Below, one piece after another: positions 22,701 to 34,700 of a stretch of DNA of 64,000 bases. Where the stretch lies: the NCBI RefSeq assembly GCF_019703515.2, contig NC_059379.1, forward strand, positions 23,797,880-23,861,879. The letters are read 5' to 3'. The position numbers and the translations under genes were made by a program. Numbering within the stretch: position 1 is the stretch's first letter; each line of letters begins with the position of its first letter. The notes under the pieces are model-generated. The model was not told where the DNA came from and made no database searches. It worked only from the letters and a program-made list of their open reading frames with translations. This stretch comes from Myxocyprinus asiaticus (taxonomy: Eukaryota > Chordata > Actinopteri > Cypriniformes > Catostomidae).

Positions 22701-25700
22701 GTGATGAGACAGTACCAATTTACAATAACATCAAATTAACACAGCACAGTTTAAACATCTGATATACACATAATTACACTCAACAATATACAAACAATAA
22801 CATACACTGTACAGTATACAATACGCACTATATAGATACACACTGATATATAGATGGCAAAATGTAGTCACACCGAATATTGATTTAGCTTTTTTACGTT
22901 TACTGGACTTTGTATGACGTTAATTGATAACTGAAAACTATTTATGTCATTATTTTTGAAGACATCCTCACTATGCATTTTTCACAACATCTTTCACAAG
23001 TGCCTACAACTTTTGCACAGTACTGTATATCACTTCAGAAGATATGGATTTAACCACTGGAGTCTTATGGATTACTTTCATGCCATCCATGCTGTGCATT
23101 CTGGAGCTTAAATTTCTGGCCACCATTCACTTGCATTATACGGTTCAATGGCTAAAATATTCTTCTAAAAATCTTTGTTTGTGTTCTAAAGAAGAAAAAG
23201 TCATTGTGGCAGGGTGAGCAAGAGACAGACACAGTGGGTGTGGCGTCAAGCCTTGGAGAGGCATTTATTGGAAACAATAATAAACATAAAATGTCCAAAA
23301 GGGGTAATAAAGTGTCCAAGGGGGAATAGTGTTCATAATAAAAGGGGGAATCTGGCATCCTCATGGTGAAAGGGGCGGGGTAGTGTTCATAGGAAAGCCC
23401 AGGCAGGGACTGGGTCAGGCAGCCGCTCACGCTCCCCTCCAAGGTCAACGGCGTGTGAGGCTGCGGCATCACTGGCAACCTGTCTTCCCAGGCCTGTGGC
23501 AAGCGTGAGGGGAAGGCGGCCCGGCATCTAGCCCGTCGGCGGCAACGTGAGCAGTTCACCCCCGGTGACTCATTACAGTGGACATAAGGTGGATACTTCT
23601 CTGGACCAACTCCTCCTCTCAACCGCACCCAGGTGGGAACAGAGAAAAAACACGAATTAATGACAGCCTCAGCTAGCTACAGGGTAAATGCTTATTAAGT
23701 GCCACTTACCCTTTGCTGCAGCTGGGAGGCCGTCCACGTGTTCTCTCCGTCCCACTCCAGGCATTCCATCGAACAATGTTGGTGCCCAACTGTGCCGTCT
23801 TTGCCCACAAAAGTGCCTGCATTCTCCACCACTGTGGCAGGGTGAGCAAGAGACAGACACAGTGGGTGTGCGTTAAGCCTCGGAGAGGCATTTATTGGAA
23901 ACAACAATAAACGTAAAATGTCCAAAAGTGGTAATAAAGTGTCCAAGGGGGAATAGTGTTCATAATAAAAGGGGGAATCTGGCATCCTCGCGGTGAATGG
24001 GGCTCCGTGAAAGGGGTGGGGTAGTGTTCATAGGAAAGTCCAGGCACGGGCTGGGTCAGTCGGCGGCTCACGCTCCCCTCCAAGGTTCACGGCACGTGGG
24101 GCGGCGGCTTCACTGGCAGCCTGTCTTCCCAGGCCTGCGGCAAGCATGAGGGGAAGGTGGCCCGGTATCTAGCCCATCGGCGGCAACATGAGCAGTTCAC
24201 CCCCGGCGACTCATTACGGCGTCCGGGGGGTCCGAAGAACGGGTCTGGCAGTGCGTCCACTTGTCCGATCCCTCCCAGCTCTTGTCCTGGGCGTGCGAGG
24301 ATGCCAGTGTGCACACATGGAGCTTTGAAGCCGGCTCCCCGAGAAGAGGTGAGCACTGCATTTTAAAGACAGCGGTGATGAAGCATTATTCACATCAGGT
24401 GTGCTTCATTCACCGCTGACCAAACAAGGCTTATTAATTATGCACCTCTTCTCGCTCTCCCGCCCAACTCCCGTCGTGAGCCTGGCTGAAGGGCGTCCCT
24501 AAGAGGCGGGGTGACGATGACGAGCCAGAGGGACGGATCATTCTGCCACATCATACACATCTGGGATGGCATGAGGGTGAGTAAATGATGAGAGCATTTC
24601 CCTTTTTGGGAGAACTATTCCTTTGAAGTATCTTCGTTTGAGTTCTGAGAAAGGAAAAGAAAGTCATACAAGTTTGAGACAACATAAGAGTGAGTAAATG
24701 ATGAGAGAATTTTTATTTTTGGGTGAACTATTCCTTTCAGGTGTGAATTGTTCCATTAGAAAAGATCTTGCTACTAGGAACTTTGGTTCCTTGAAAACAT
24801 TTGAAGTGTTTTGTGTATAATGAAGTTTTGTTAATAAACAAGGTATGATTTGTTCTAGTAGAGAAGACCTGGGCACACAGAACTTGTGTTCCTTGAACAC
24901 TTTAGAAGTATTTAAATACAGCAGCCCGTACAGCTATTCATGTACATTTTTAAAAGTTTATGCCAAGTTTAAGGAAGATGAAGAGTTTACACATGCTCTA
25001 TATGTCAGGCTTGGGCAGATGCCTTCAGGAGTAGTCCAGATTTGACTGGAGTAGTCCACGTCTATGAAGAAATGAAGAGGAAGGGAATAGAGTTTCCTCA
25101 ATCTGACTTGGAGACCTTGTCCCCCATCCACACACCACAACGGGTACTTGCTGACACGTTGTTTTTATTTGTTTTGTTTTTTTGTCAGAGAGGCTCACTG
25201 ATAAATGTTTCCTGCTAGCAGTAATGCATTTACAATTTCAATTTTAACATCAGGGCGTGGAAGGTATTCTGCCCCTTACCATTTACTTAACTTTATAACT
25301 TTACCATCCCTCATATCTCTGTTCTTTCTATTGTATTGCTCTGCTTATTTCAGCTACAAACTGCTCCAGAGATGGACCAGCCGAAATACAATGCCCCAGC
25401 CCAACCCAAGCCGCAGCCTCACTCTGGCTCAGTTTCTCCCTTCTCTGCCCCTGTGACCCATACTTCTCCACAGATGCCCAATCTGAACATGTCTGGACCC
25501 ATAAACCCTTCCCCTGATCAGGTACTGCAGAACTTCTGTTTTATTCCTTTAACAGCATGAGTTTAAATTGCATGGATTGGAATTTGTTTTAAAAGCACAA
25601 TAATGTAATTATATGTAATCATACTAGATTTGCAAGCTGCGCAGTGAGCTGGACATTGTGCGTGGGAACACTAAGGTGATGTCTGAAATGTTGACTGAGA

Positions 25701-28700
25701 TGGTACCAGGTCAAGAGGATCCATCCGATCATGAGCTTCTACAGGTTTCTCATTCAGATGATTTTCTTGGACTACCAGTCTTACAGTTCTAAATTTGTGG
25801 GATCTTTTTATGATGACTGTTGTTTTGCCAAGTAAGACATGTCCCTATATCACATCCTTGTTGGTCCTGGTACAACATTTCTATAAATTAATCAGATTTT
25901 AGAGTTACAGTACAGTGACATTTTTGAAAAAGTTGGACTTTTAACTTTGAAAAGCACCTTTGACCCATGAAAATTCTTAGACTGCCTGCTTTGAGAAACT
26001 CTCAAGCTATAAATTGTTAAATATATCTAATACAGGGGTGTCTAAACTATGGCCCACGGGCCATCTGTGGCCTGCCGACTACTCTGATGCGGCCAGCAAG
26101 AAATATTTAGAAAAAGAACAGATTTTGACCCGCTATTCAGAAATTATATGAAATTCATATTCTGAACACTGGATGTTGCTATCAAGTGCAGCCACATTTT
26201 ACAGCGCATTGTCTCCGCTAGTGTGTTCTCTTTAGTTGGCACCAGCTTCATACATTGGCAAAGTTTAACAGGAGTTTAGAATTTCCACGGAAATTTTATT
26301 AATTGGAGGGATTTGTTTTCTTCTGATGTTTCATTGAAACATGAAAAATGATTCACAGACTTCTCAGTGCCATTTGAGAGTTAATACAAAAGAGAGAGTG
26401 CTCAAAACACTTGCGCATCTCTGTCTGCGCGCGCTCAGGTCGCATTTCCGCGTCAGCTAAGTTAAAGGGAGCGCAATCATTTTGATCAAGTTAAAATCAG
26501 AATTAAAATAAAATAATTAAATTGTATTCGTAACACAAGTATCAACAGAACAGAAACTATAATTGAATTACTAATAAATAAAGATTAATTCCTTGAATCA
26601 CGTAATAGCAGGAAAATGTGACTTCTGATTATTGTGATGCGTCCCAAACCTGCTCAATAGCTGCTCGTTCTTTGCAGTGACCCTGAATGGACATAATGTC
26701 ATAATGTGTAATGCTAGTATTGAAGTAGAATTTTAAGAACTACTGTATATCAGATGGTATAAATAAAAAAAAAAATAAATAAAAAAAAAATAAAAAAAAA
26801 CAGAAACCAGGGAATTTTTTTTGCCCTCACATTTTGAACTTTAGGGCATTTTTATTTTGTGTCACTTTTGGGGGAATTTTTGCCCAGAACCCCCCTTAAT
26901 TTCTGACACTGCATCACTGTTCTTTTACAGTTGTTCTTGGTAAGAGAAATATCCTTTATTAACACAAAATGTTATTACATTTTTAAAACAACATTTTAAT
27001 CAACTTATAATTTTCCTCTGATTTTTAGTTGTTAATAGTAATGGTTAAGGCAAGTACTTAGTTTCTTTGTTTGTTCCAGGAATAACAAAAGATGTTGATC
27101 CAGCAATACATCTTACTAGGCAAAACTAGAATGACTGTATGTTTATTGCTAGATTCTCAAAAGACGTACAGAAGGCCACTAGAGGGAGTGTTGGTATCTT
27201 TCTGGTGCTGCATTATATGGGCTCTTTTATTATCCAGTGTTACAATGTTTACTCTGTTTGAAGGAGTTGAACAGGACATGCAGGGCAATGCAGCAGAGGA
27301 TAGTTGAGCTCATCTCTCGTGTGTCCAATGAGGAAGTCACAGAGGAGCTCTTGCACGTCAACGATGACCTCAACAACATCTTCTTACGATATGAGAGGTG
27401 TGATCTAACAAGATTAATTTACCTTTTTGTAATGCTTTGTGAAAAAGTTACATTTGATTCTTTAATAAGTTACATTGATTCTTATTGCTCACTTTTTGTC
27501 CTCCTTTTAGATATGAGAGGTTCCGATCTGGCCGGACATCTCAAGGCGTTAACAACGGGGTAGGTTGGATCTTCTGTAAGAGAGAGCTTTTGTCTGTGTA
27601 TTAGCATCACTTCATCTTCACTGTGTTTTATTCCAAATACATTTGCAGTGAAATGGTCATGCCAAAGGCACAGCTCAGAGTGACACATCTAATTTTCTCT
27701 TCCTCTCGTTTGCTTGCTTGTTGCTTTACGGTATTCTCTGAGAATGTGCTGTACATTTGCTGTGGGATGCAAAGACTTTCATGCAGTTAGCAACAAGAGA
27801 TGTGAATGCATGTTGCTGTTATTTATGGTGTGGTTTTTCTGTTTTTATTTTTTTGTTATTGCTAGCTGAGGGAGGCAAGTATGAAAGTCATCTTATCATC
27901 ATGCTTATCATGCTTTTTACTTTGACATGAAGATGCTAAGGAATTTCAATGTTGGCTTGTACAGTCTTCCCATGTTGCATCTGGCATGTTTTTATCATGT
28001 CTTTCCCCAAGTCTGTGACATTTGCTTGGCACCCCTCCATCTCCTTCCCCACTAGTCCCTAGTTCCTATTCAGACAAAAGGCGACATAGGGATTTAGGAA
28101 AGATGCATTTCATGTAATAACTACTTGTGATTTGATGGCATATTAAAGGTGCTGTGAGCAGTTAAACAAACACGCACTCTTCCCCAAATCCCTCTCCAAA
28201 ACATTGCTTACAGCTCCTTTAAAACAATATTTTGGCATTGTAGATTATTTACAGGAATGCATGCGGTAAATCTTTTAATTTTTTAATATTTGTTTATGTT
28301 AAACAACAATTTTGACCTCACGCTCCTCAGATTTCTTACCAGAATTTACTTCAGTGAAGTCAATAATTATAGAAAGGCCATAATATACAAATGCAGGTTA
28401 AGTATGTCATTTCTACAGTAAAGCCAACTTGCTCATAGACTCTGAAGCCAGTTGTTAGAGCAATTTTTAAAGTGAGGTTTATCTCTAATATGAACTGGTA
28501 AACAAATCATTTATCACAGAATGATAATTTTGAATTTTTTGTGCTTTTGCTTATTTATTTTATATTACAGTGGAGAGGGGACTGTCCCCCAATATTAAAG
28601 GTGAAAAAATGAAAATTCTCTCATAATTTACTCATTACAGAGTGTATGACTGTCTTTCTTCTGCAGAACACAAACGAAGATTTGTAGAAAAATATCTCAG

Positions 28701-31700
28701 CACTGTTGAACCATACAATGCAAGTGAATGGTGATCAGACCTTTGTAGCTCCTAAAATTCACATTAAGGAAACATAAAAGTAATCCAGAAGACTCCAGTG
28801 GTTAAATCCATGTCTTCAGAAGTGATATATAATAGGTGTGGGTGAGAAACAGACCAATATGTAAGTCCTTTTTTATTATCAATATCCACTTTAACTTTCA
28901 GATGTGAAAGTGAAGATATAGAGTAGGGCTGAAATGATTAGTCGATGTTATCGACAATGTCCAATAAAAAATTTCGACAAATTTTCACTGGCGAATAGTT
29001 GTTTGATGTCATTTAACGTAACATGAGATCATATGAAACTCTAATGATGGTGCACGAGGGGAGCACCGCAGCTCACGCCTGACTGAGGAGAGGAAGAAAA
29101 CACATGTCCAGATGCACTCTAAACTTTCCAAACAGTTTCAGGTGATGTAGATCGCAAAGTATGAGGGAATTATAATGCAAAAATACAAAATAAGTACATA
29201 CAGAAGCACTGTCATCATGAAATAAAGCAGAGCCGGATCTGGCATTCCGCTTAAGCAAAATTTACATGTCAGAGCGTCTAAAAAGCATGCAGATTTAATG
29301 CATCCTTTATTAAAGTTCAAATAATAGGGAAGTGGGTCATAAACAAACTCTGAAAATGGCATTTCTCTGTGCCGTCAGCGGCGCTTCTATGAGTCGCGTG
29401 AAGTGGGAGAGATTGCAACTGCACCTGGCTGATGCACACTCTGGCTGTGGGACGCTTGTCCCTCGTGCGCGTTTGCTGCAGCTTGATTATAACGTGATGG
29501 CTTGCAATGTATTGAATCATAATATACTGTATGCGTCATGGTGTGTACCTTATTGTGAAGAAAATCGGTGATATACAGCTCTATTAAGAAGAGAAAGTTT
29601 GTTTTTGTGAGTAAAAGATGGATCAAAGTGAACATAAAGGTGAGAGAGTTTAGTGTTAGCCCATAACACATTGCAACAAAATATGTTTTTGATTAGTCTT
29701 TTTTGGCTTGTTTTCCAAAAATAATATCTAAAACTCCTTTAAATCAACGTACATTTACTTTAGGAGCTATACTGTAGAAGAATTTATTTTTTTTTATTGA
29801 AGAATGTTGAATACAATATTTAATATTTAATTATTTTAAAATATCAAAAAATAGCCTACTTAAAACAAGATACATTTACCTGAGAAGCAATATATAAGAT
29901 ATTTAGACTTGCTTTTAGAGAATATATCTTGTATATGAGTATATTTTTTCTTTACTGCTCTGGCAGAAGTATGAACAAGTGGAAAAAATACACTTGTATA
30001 CAAAATACACTTAGATTCAAGATACATTCTCTGAAAGCAAGTCTAAATATCTAATATGTTGCTTCTCAAGTAAATGTATCATGTTTTAAGGATTTTTAGA
30101 CAATTTAAATGGAAAACAAGACAAAAACTGATTATAATAGGATGTTTTTTTTTGTTGTTTTTTTGCAGTGAATTTTTACTGAATTAAACTAATTAAACTT
30201 TCAGTGAGTGTCATTTGGAGGTATTTTTAAAAGATGCTTTTGTCCTCTTTATTGTTAGCAAGCATTTTAACAAGCAACCTTTTAAGTCGGGGCACAAGCT
30301 GAATAGTCAGTTAAGAGATAATGATTAATCGTTGCAATAATCGACCGAATAGTCGATAATAAGCGTTCTAATAATTGTTAGATTATTTGATTATCAAAAT
30401 AATTGTTAGTTGCAGCCCTAAATTAGAGTAAAAAAAAAAAAAGGACTTCAATTTTGATGTTTCTCACCCACACCTATCATATCACTTCTGAAGATATGGA
30501 TTTAACGACTGCAGTCTTATGGATCACTTCTATGTTTCCTTTATTTGATTTTTGGAGCTACAAAGGTCTGATCACCATTCACTTGCATTGTATGGACCAA
30601 CAGAGCCAAGATATTTTTCTAAAAATCTTCATTTGAGTTCTGCAGAAGAAAGAAAGTCATACACATCTGGGATGGCATGAGGGTGAGTAAATGATGAGAG
30701 AATTCTCACTTTTGGGTGAACTATACCTTTTAGTAATAATATTCATCCTTTTTATGCCACATAAAGAGAATGTCTTTTACAGTCTCACCACGTTTTCACC
30801 AATTCTCAGTGCACTATGAGTTACAATTATTAAAACAAGACTATTAACCAAAGTAAGATTTGGTGAAACTCGTGAAAGCAATGTGTGTACAGCATCCTAG
30901 CAATTCATCTGAACTCCCCTCATCCTATAGAATGACTGCACTCAGAAGCTCTTTTTTAATGTTGTTGTATGTAAACCAGTGTCAAAATGTTCTTTTTGTA
31001 AAGGTAAGATACCAAAAGAATCATCTATTTACCCTAAAGCAGGGCTCTTCATCTACTTTCTTGCGGGCACCAGATTATCCAGATGAAAACTTGGTGGGGC
31101 CAAATTTTTCCCCAAAAATTTATTATCGCTAGCAGTTTCAGTACAAGTAACATATTAACATAAAAAAAAAAACCTTAATAATATCTGTTTATTTTATTTA
31201 TTTATTTTTAATTTTTTTATCCCCTTTTCTCCCAATTTGGAATGCCCAATTCCCACTACTTAGTAGGTCCTCTTGGTGGTGCGGTTACTCACCTCAATCT
31301 GGGTGGCGGAGGACAAGTTTCAGTTGCCTCCACTTCTGAGACCGTCAATCCACGCATCTTATCACGTGGCTCGTTGTGCATGACACCGCGGAGATTCCGC
31401 ATGTGGAGGCTCATGCTACTCTCTGCGATCCACGCACAATTTATCACGCGCCCCATTGAGAGCGAGAACCATTAATCGCGACCGCGAGGAGGTTACCTCA
31501 TATGACTGTACCCTCCCTAGCAACCGGGCCAATTTGGTTGCTTAGGAGACCTGGCTGGAGTCACTCAGCACACCCTGGATTCGAACTTGTGACTCCAGGG
31601 TTGGTAGTCAGCGTCAATACTCGCTGAGCTACCCAGGCCCCACAATAATGTCTGTTTATCTATATTAAAATAGTCAAGGGGTATATTGTATTTTAAATGA

Positions 31701-34700
31701 ACATTTTTTAAATCTGGCCATAAATGCCTTATTAAGATCTGGCTGAAGAAGAACATGAGTTGTACTCTTAACTAACAAATAATTTTGATCAACTTTACTT
31801 TGGGGAAAAAACCCATAATGATAATTTTAACATTCTAGGGCCATTGTTTACAAATTATAAATACTGAGGAGGAACATTTAGATCTGCTAAATCCCTCTCA
31901 CAATATCAACCCACTTATGAAACCAATGGCCATATAGATATTTTTACTTAAGAATACATTTAAATGTAATTTTCTTTTTTGGGAAAAAGAGAGAAAATGT
32001 CTATTCTCCCCTTTTCTCTATTATACAGTATCATTCCATTTAGTGAGGGAATAATTAGTCTTAAATTGCTCCGGTCGGGACAACTGATGATGGCTAAATG
32101 CATGACATTGAACATTGTAAACTCACCTTTGAATGCAATCTGGTATTTTAGACTGGTGGCAGTTTTATCAGAAATCAGTCGGAGGGCCAGACAATGATGA
32201 TTGGCGTGCCGGCAGTTGACTAGCCCTGCCCTTAAGTGCCAGTTATCAGTCAACCTGTCCTTGAGAAATGGTGTTGCATTTCCACAGGTCCTGAACGAGG
32301 CTACAGAAGATAACCTGATTGACCTGGGACCGGGGTCTCCAGCCGTGGTCAGCCCCAGGATCATCGCTACTCCTCCGTCTAGCCTGCCTCCTTCCATAGC
32401 TCCAATTCGCTCTGCCTCTCCAGTAACACTCTCTTCCAGACTAGCTGGTTTGGGTGAGTGTTGTGCCTTAAGCTACAGTGTTCTTTACACTGAAGGAATA
32501 GTTCATCCAAAAATGAAAATTCTGTCATAATTTACCCTTATTTTATTACAAAACAGCTGCATGAAGTTTCTTTAAAATTCTAATTTTGTGTTAGGGATAG
32601 GGTTAGGTTTCAGTAAATAATGACAAAATTTTCATTATTGGAGAACTACTACTTTAACCTTCTGAGACCACTGTGTGGGCATTTTCCATTTCCCTTTTTG
32701 ATTTGTAACTAGTAGCACCTAATAAACAAGCAAAACATTTTTTTTTTTTGTTTTCCTAAAAATTAATGTCCACATATGCAGGACAAAGTTGTGAAATTTT
32801 AAGTAAGATCAAGCTATAGAAAGTTAGATTTTTTTCATCAAATAGTTTATTATTTGTCCAGGAGTGTTGGTTGTTCATGTTTTTGAGACGTTATAGCATT
32901 ACAGCTGATTTTCTATAAAGCTGAATTAATCATTCTTATTAAAAGTAATGGCCAGCATCATCAAATCACTGACAATCATGTTAAAACAAATTTTGCATTA
33001 TAAAATTCTGAATCTATGTACTGATTATCATTGACCCATGTCTGCCAAACTTGTGCGGTCCAAACATTATCTGCAGCCTGAAACTGAACTTTTTGTTGGA
33101 GTTTAGGAGTGAATACATTTAGCTGCATAGAAAACTATAGGATGCACTCTTGCTCCCTATTTAATGAATTACTTTTTCCAGCTTTTACATGAATACATTT
33201 ATTCTCAATGTGAAAATGCATAGTACAAATATAGGAATGCATTTACTAATGTTAATGAGTTGAACCGTATTGTACAGTGATAACAAAATAAAACAGTAAC
33301 AAAATGTATATAACAATGAAGCGAACTGATGCACAGATGTGTTAATGTTGAAAATTATTCAAAATAACTAACATGTTTTTCAGCTTTTGAGGGAATGCGA
33401 TCCTAATTTCCACACATGTGGACTTCATGTTTATCAACACGCTGATGTGCGGAAAATGAATGAATTTTTTAAAGCTGCATATCAAACAAAACAAGAGATG
33501 CTACTCTTTACAACCAAACAGGTTTCAATCAAAAAACTTAGAGATTTCTTACCAGAGGCACTTTTGTTGGTGCTGCGCCCGTAGCAGTTCTTCCTGGAAA
33601 TCAACTTCACGCTGTTTTGTCACATGACGTGGTGTGCCAGAAGTTTAACCCTTAAATGACAGTGTAGAATGTTGTGAACAGTATTCAGTCAGTTTTAATT
33701 CATTTACAGTTGTGCTCAAAAGTTTGCATACCCTGGCAGAAATTGTGAAATTTTGGCATTGATTTTGAAAATATGACTGATCATGCAAAAAAACTTTTAT
33801 TTAAGGATAGTGATCATATGAAGCCATTTATTATCACATAGTTGTTTGGCTCCTTTTTAAATCATAATGATAACAGAAATCACCCAAATGGCCCTGATCA
33901 AAAGTTTACATACCCTTGATTGTTACAGACACAAAAGGTGACACACACAGGTTTAAATGGCAATTAAAGGTTAATTTCCCACACCTGTGGCTTTTTAAAT
34001 TGCAATTAGTGTCTGTGTATAAATAATCAATGAGTTTGATAGCTCTCACGTGGATGCACTGAGCAGGCTAGATACTGAGCCATGGGGAGCAGAAAAAACT
34101 GTCTAAAGACCTGCATAACAAGGTAATGGAACTTTATAAAGATGGAAAAGGATATAAAAATATATCCAAAGCCTTGAAAATGCCAGTCAGTACTGTTCAA
34201 TCACTCATTAAGAAGTGGAAAATTCGGGGATCTCTTGATACCAAGCCAAGGTCAGGTAGACCAAGAAAGATTTCAATTTTTCGGGATACAAAGAAAAACC
34301 CACAGGTAACCTCAGGAGAAATACAGGCTGCTCTGGAAAAAGACGGTGTGGTTGTTTCAAGCAGCGCAATACAACGATACTTGAACAAAAATGAGCTGCA
34401 TGGTCAAGTTGCCAGAAAGAAGACTTTACTGCGGCAATGCCACAAAAAAGCCTGGTTACAATATGCCCGACAACACCTTGACACGCCTCACAGCTTCTGG
34501 CACACTGTAATTTGGTGTGACGAGACCAAAATAGAGCTTTATGGTTACAACCATTAGTGCTATGTTTGGAGAGGGGTTAACAAGGCCCATAGTGAAAAGA
34601 ATACCTTCCCCACTGTGAAGCATGGTGGTGGCTCACTGATGTTTTGGGGGTGTGTGAGCTCTAAAGGCACGGGGAATCTTTTGAAAATCGATGGCAAGAT

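Larger units (their letters stand above)
21545..24745. mobile_element. Composite of Angel-like MITEs carrying nested insertions (tom1l2 intron 4)
   Basis: Angel-like sequence runs from 21545 (ttcacccagaaatgataatt) to a switch near 22035, then a second copy (aggtccatttaatgcaagtg) continues to 22240. That second copy is interrupted by a Tc1-type MITE (22245-23025) and resumes at 23028. It is interrupted again by a retroelement-like insertion (23205-24550), resumes at 24551 and reaches an Angel terminus near 24615. One more Angel terminus follows at 24620-24745 (ending gggtgaactattcctttc). The central spacer near 21860-21960 is a separate small inverted repeat around cgatcgtgatttcaagctc. Confidence 0.7.

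Noticed and set aside
23152..23628. A 158-codon minus-strand open frame
   Set aside because: It lies across the LTR-like repeat and Angel-like MITE, and its sequence recurs with frameshifts in the second repeat copy (23833-24218). No recognisable domain.
31577..31641. A possible tRNA gene on the minus strand (A- and B-box motifs)
   Set aside because: The motifs belong to the head of a tRNA-derived SINE: the sequence continues into a long SINE body with an A-rich tail, and the cloverleaf arms are incomplete.
1641..34557. A CRISPR array or other prokaryotic repeat-spacer system
   Set aside because: The tandem repeats here are eukaryotic minisatellites and microsatellites without unique spacers, and the genes are intron-containing vertebrate genes.
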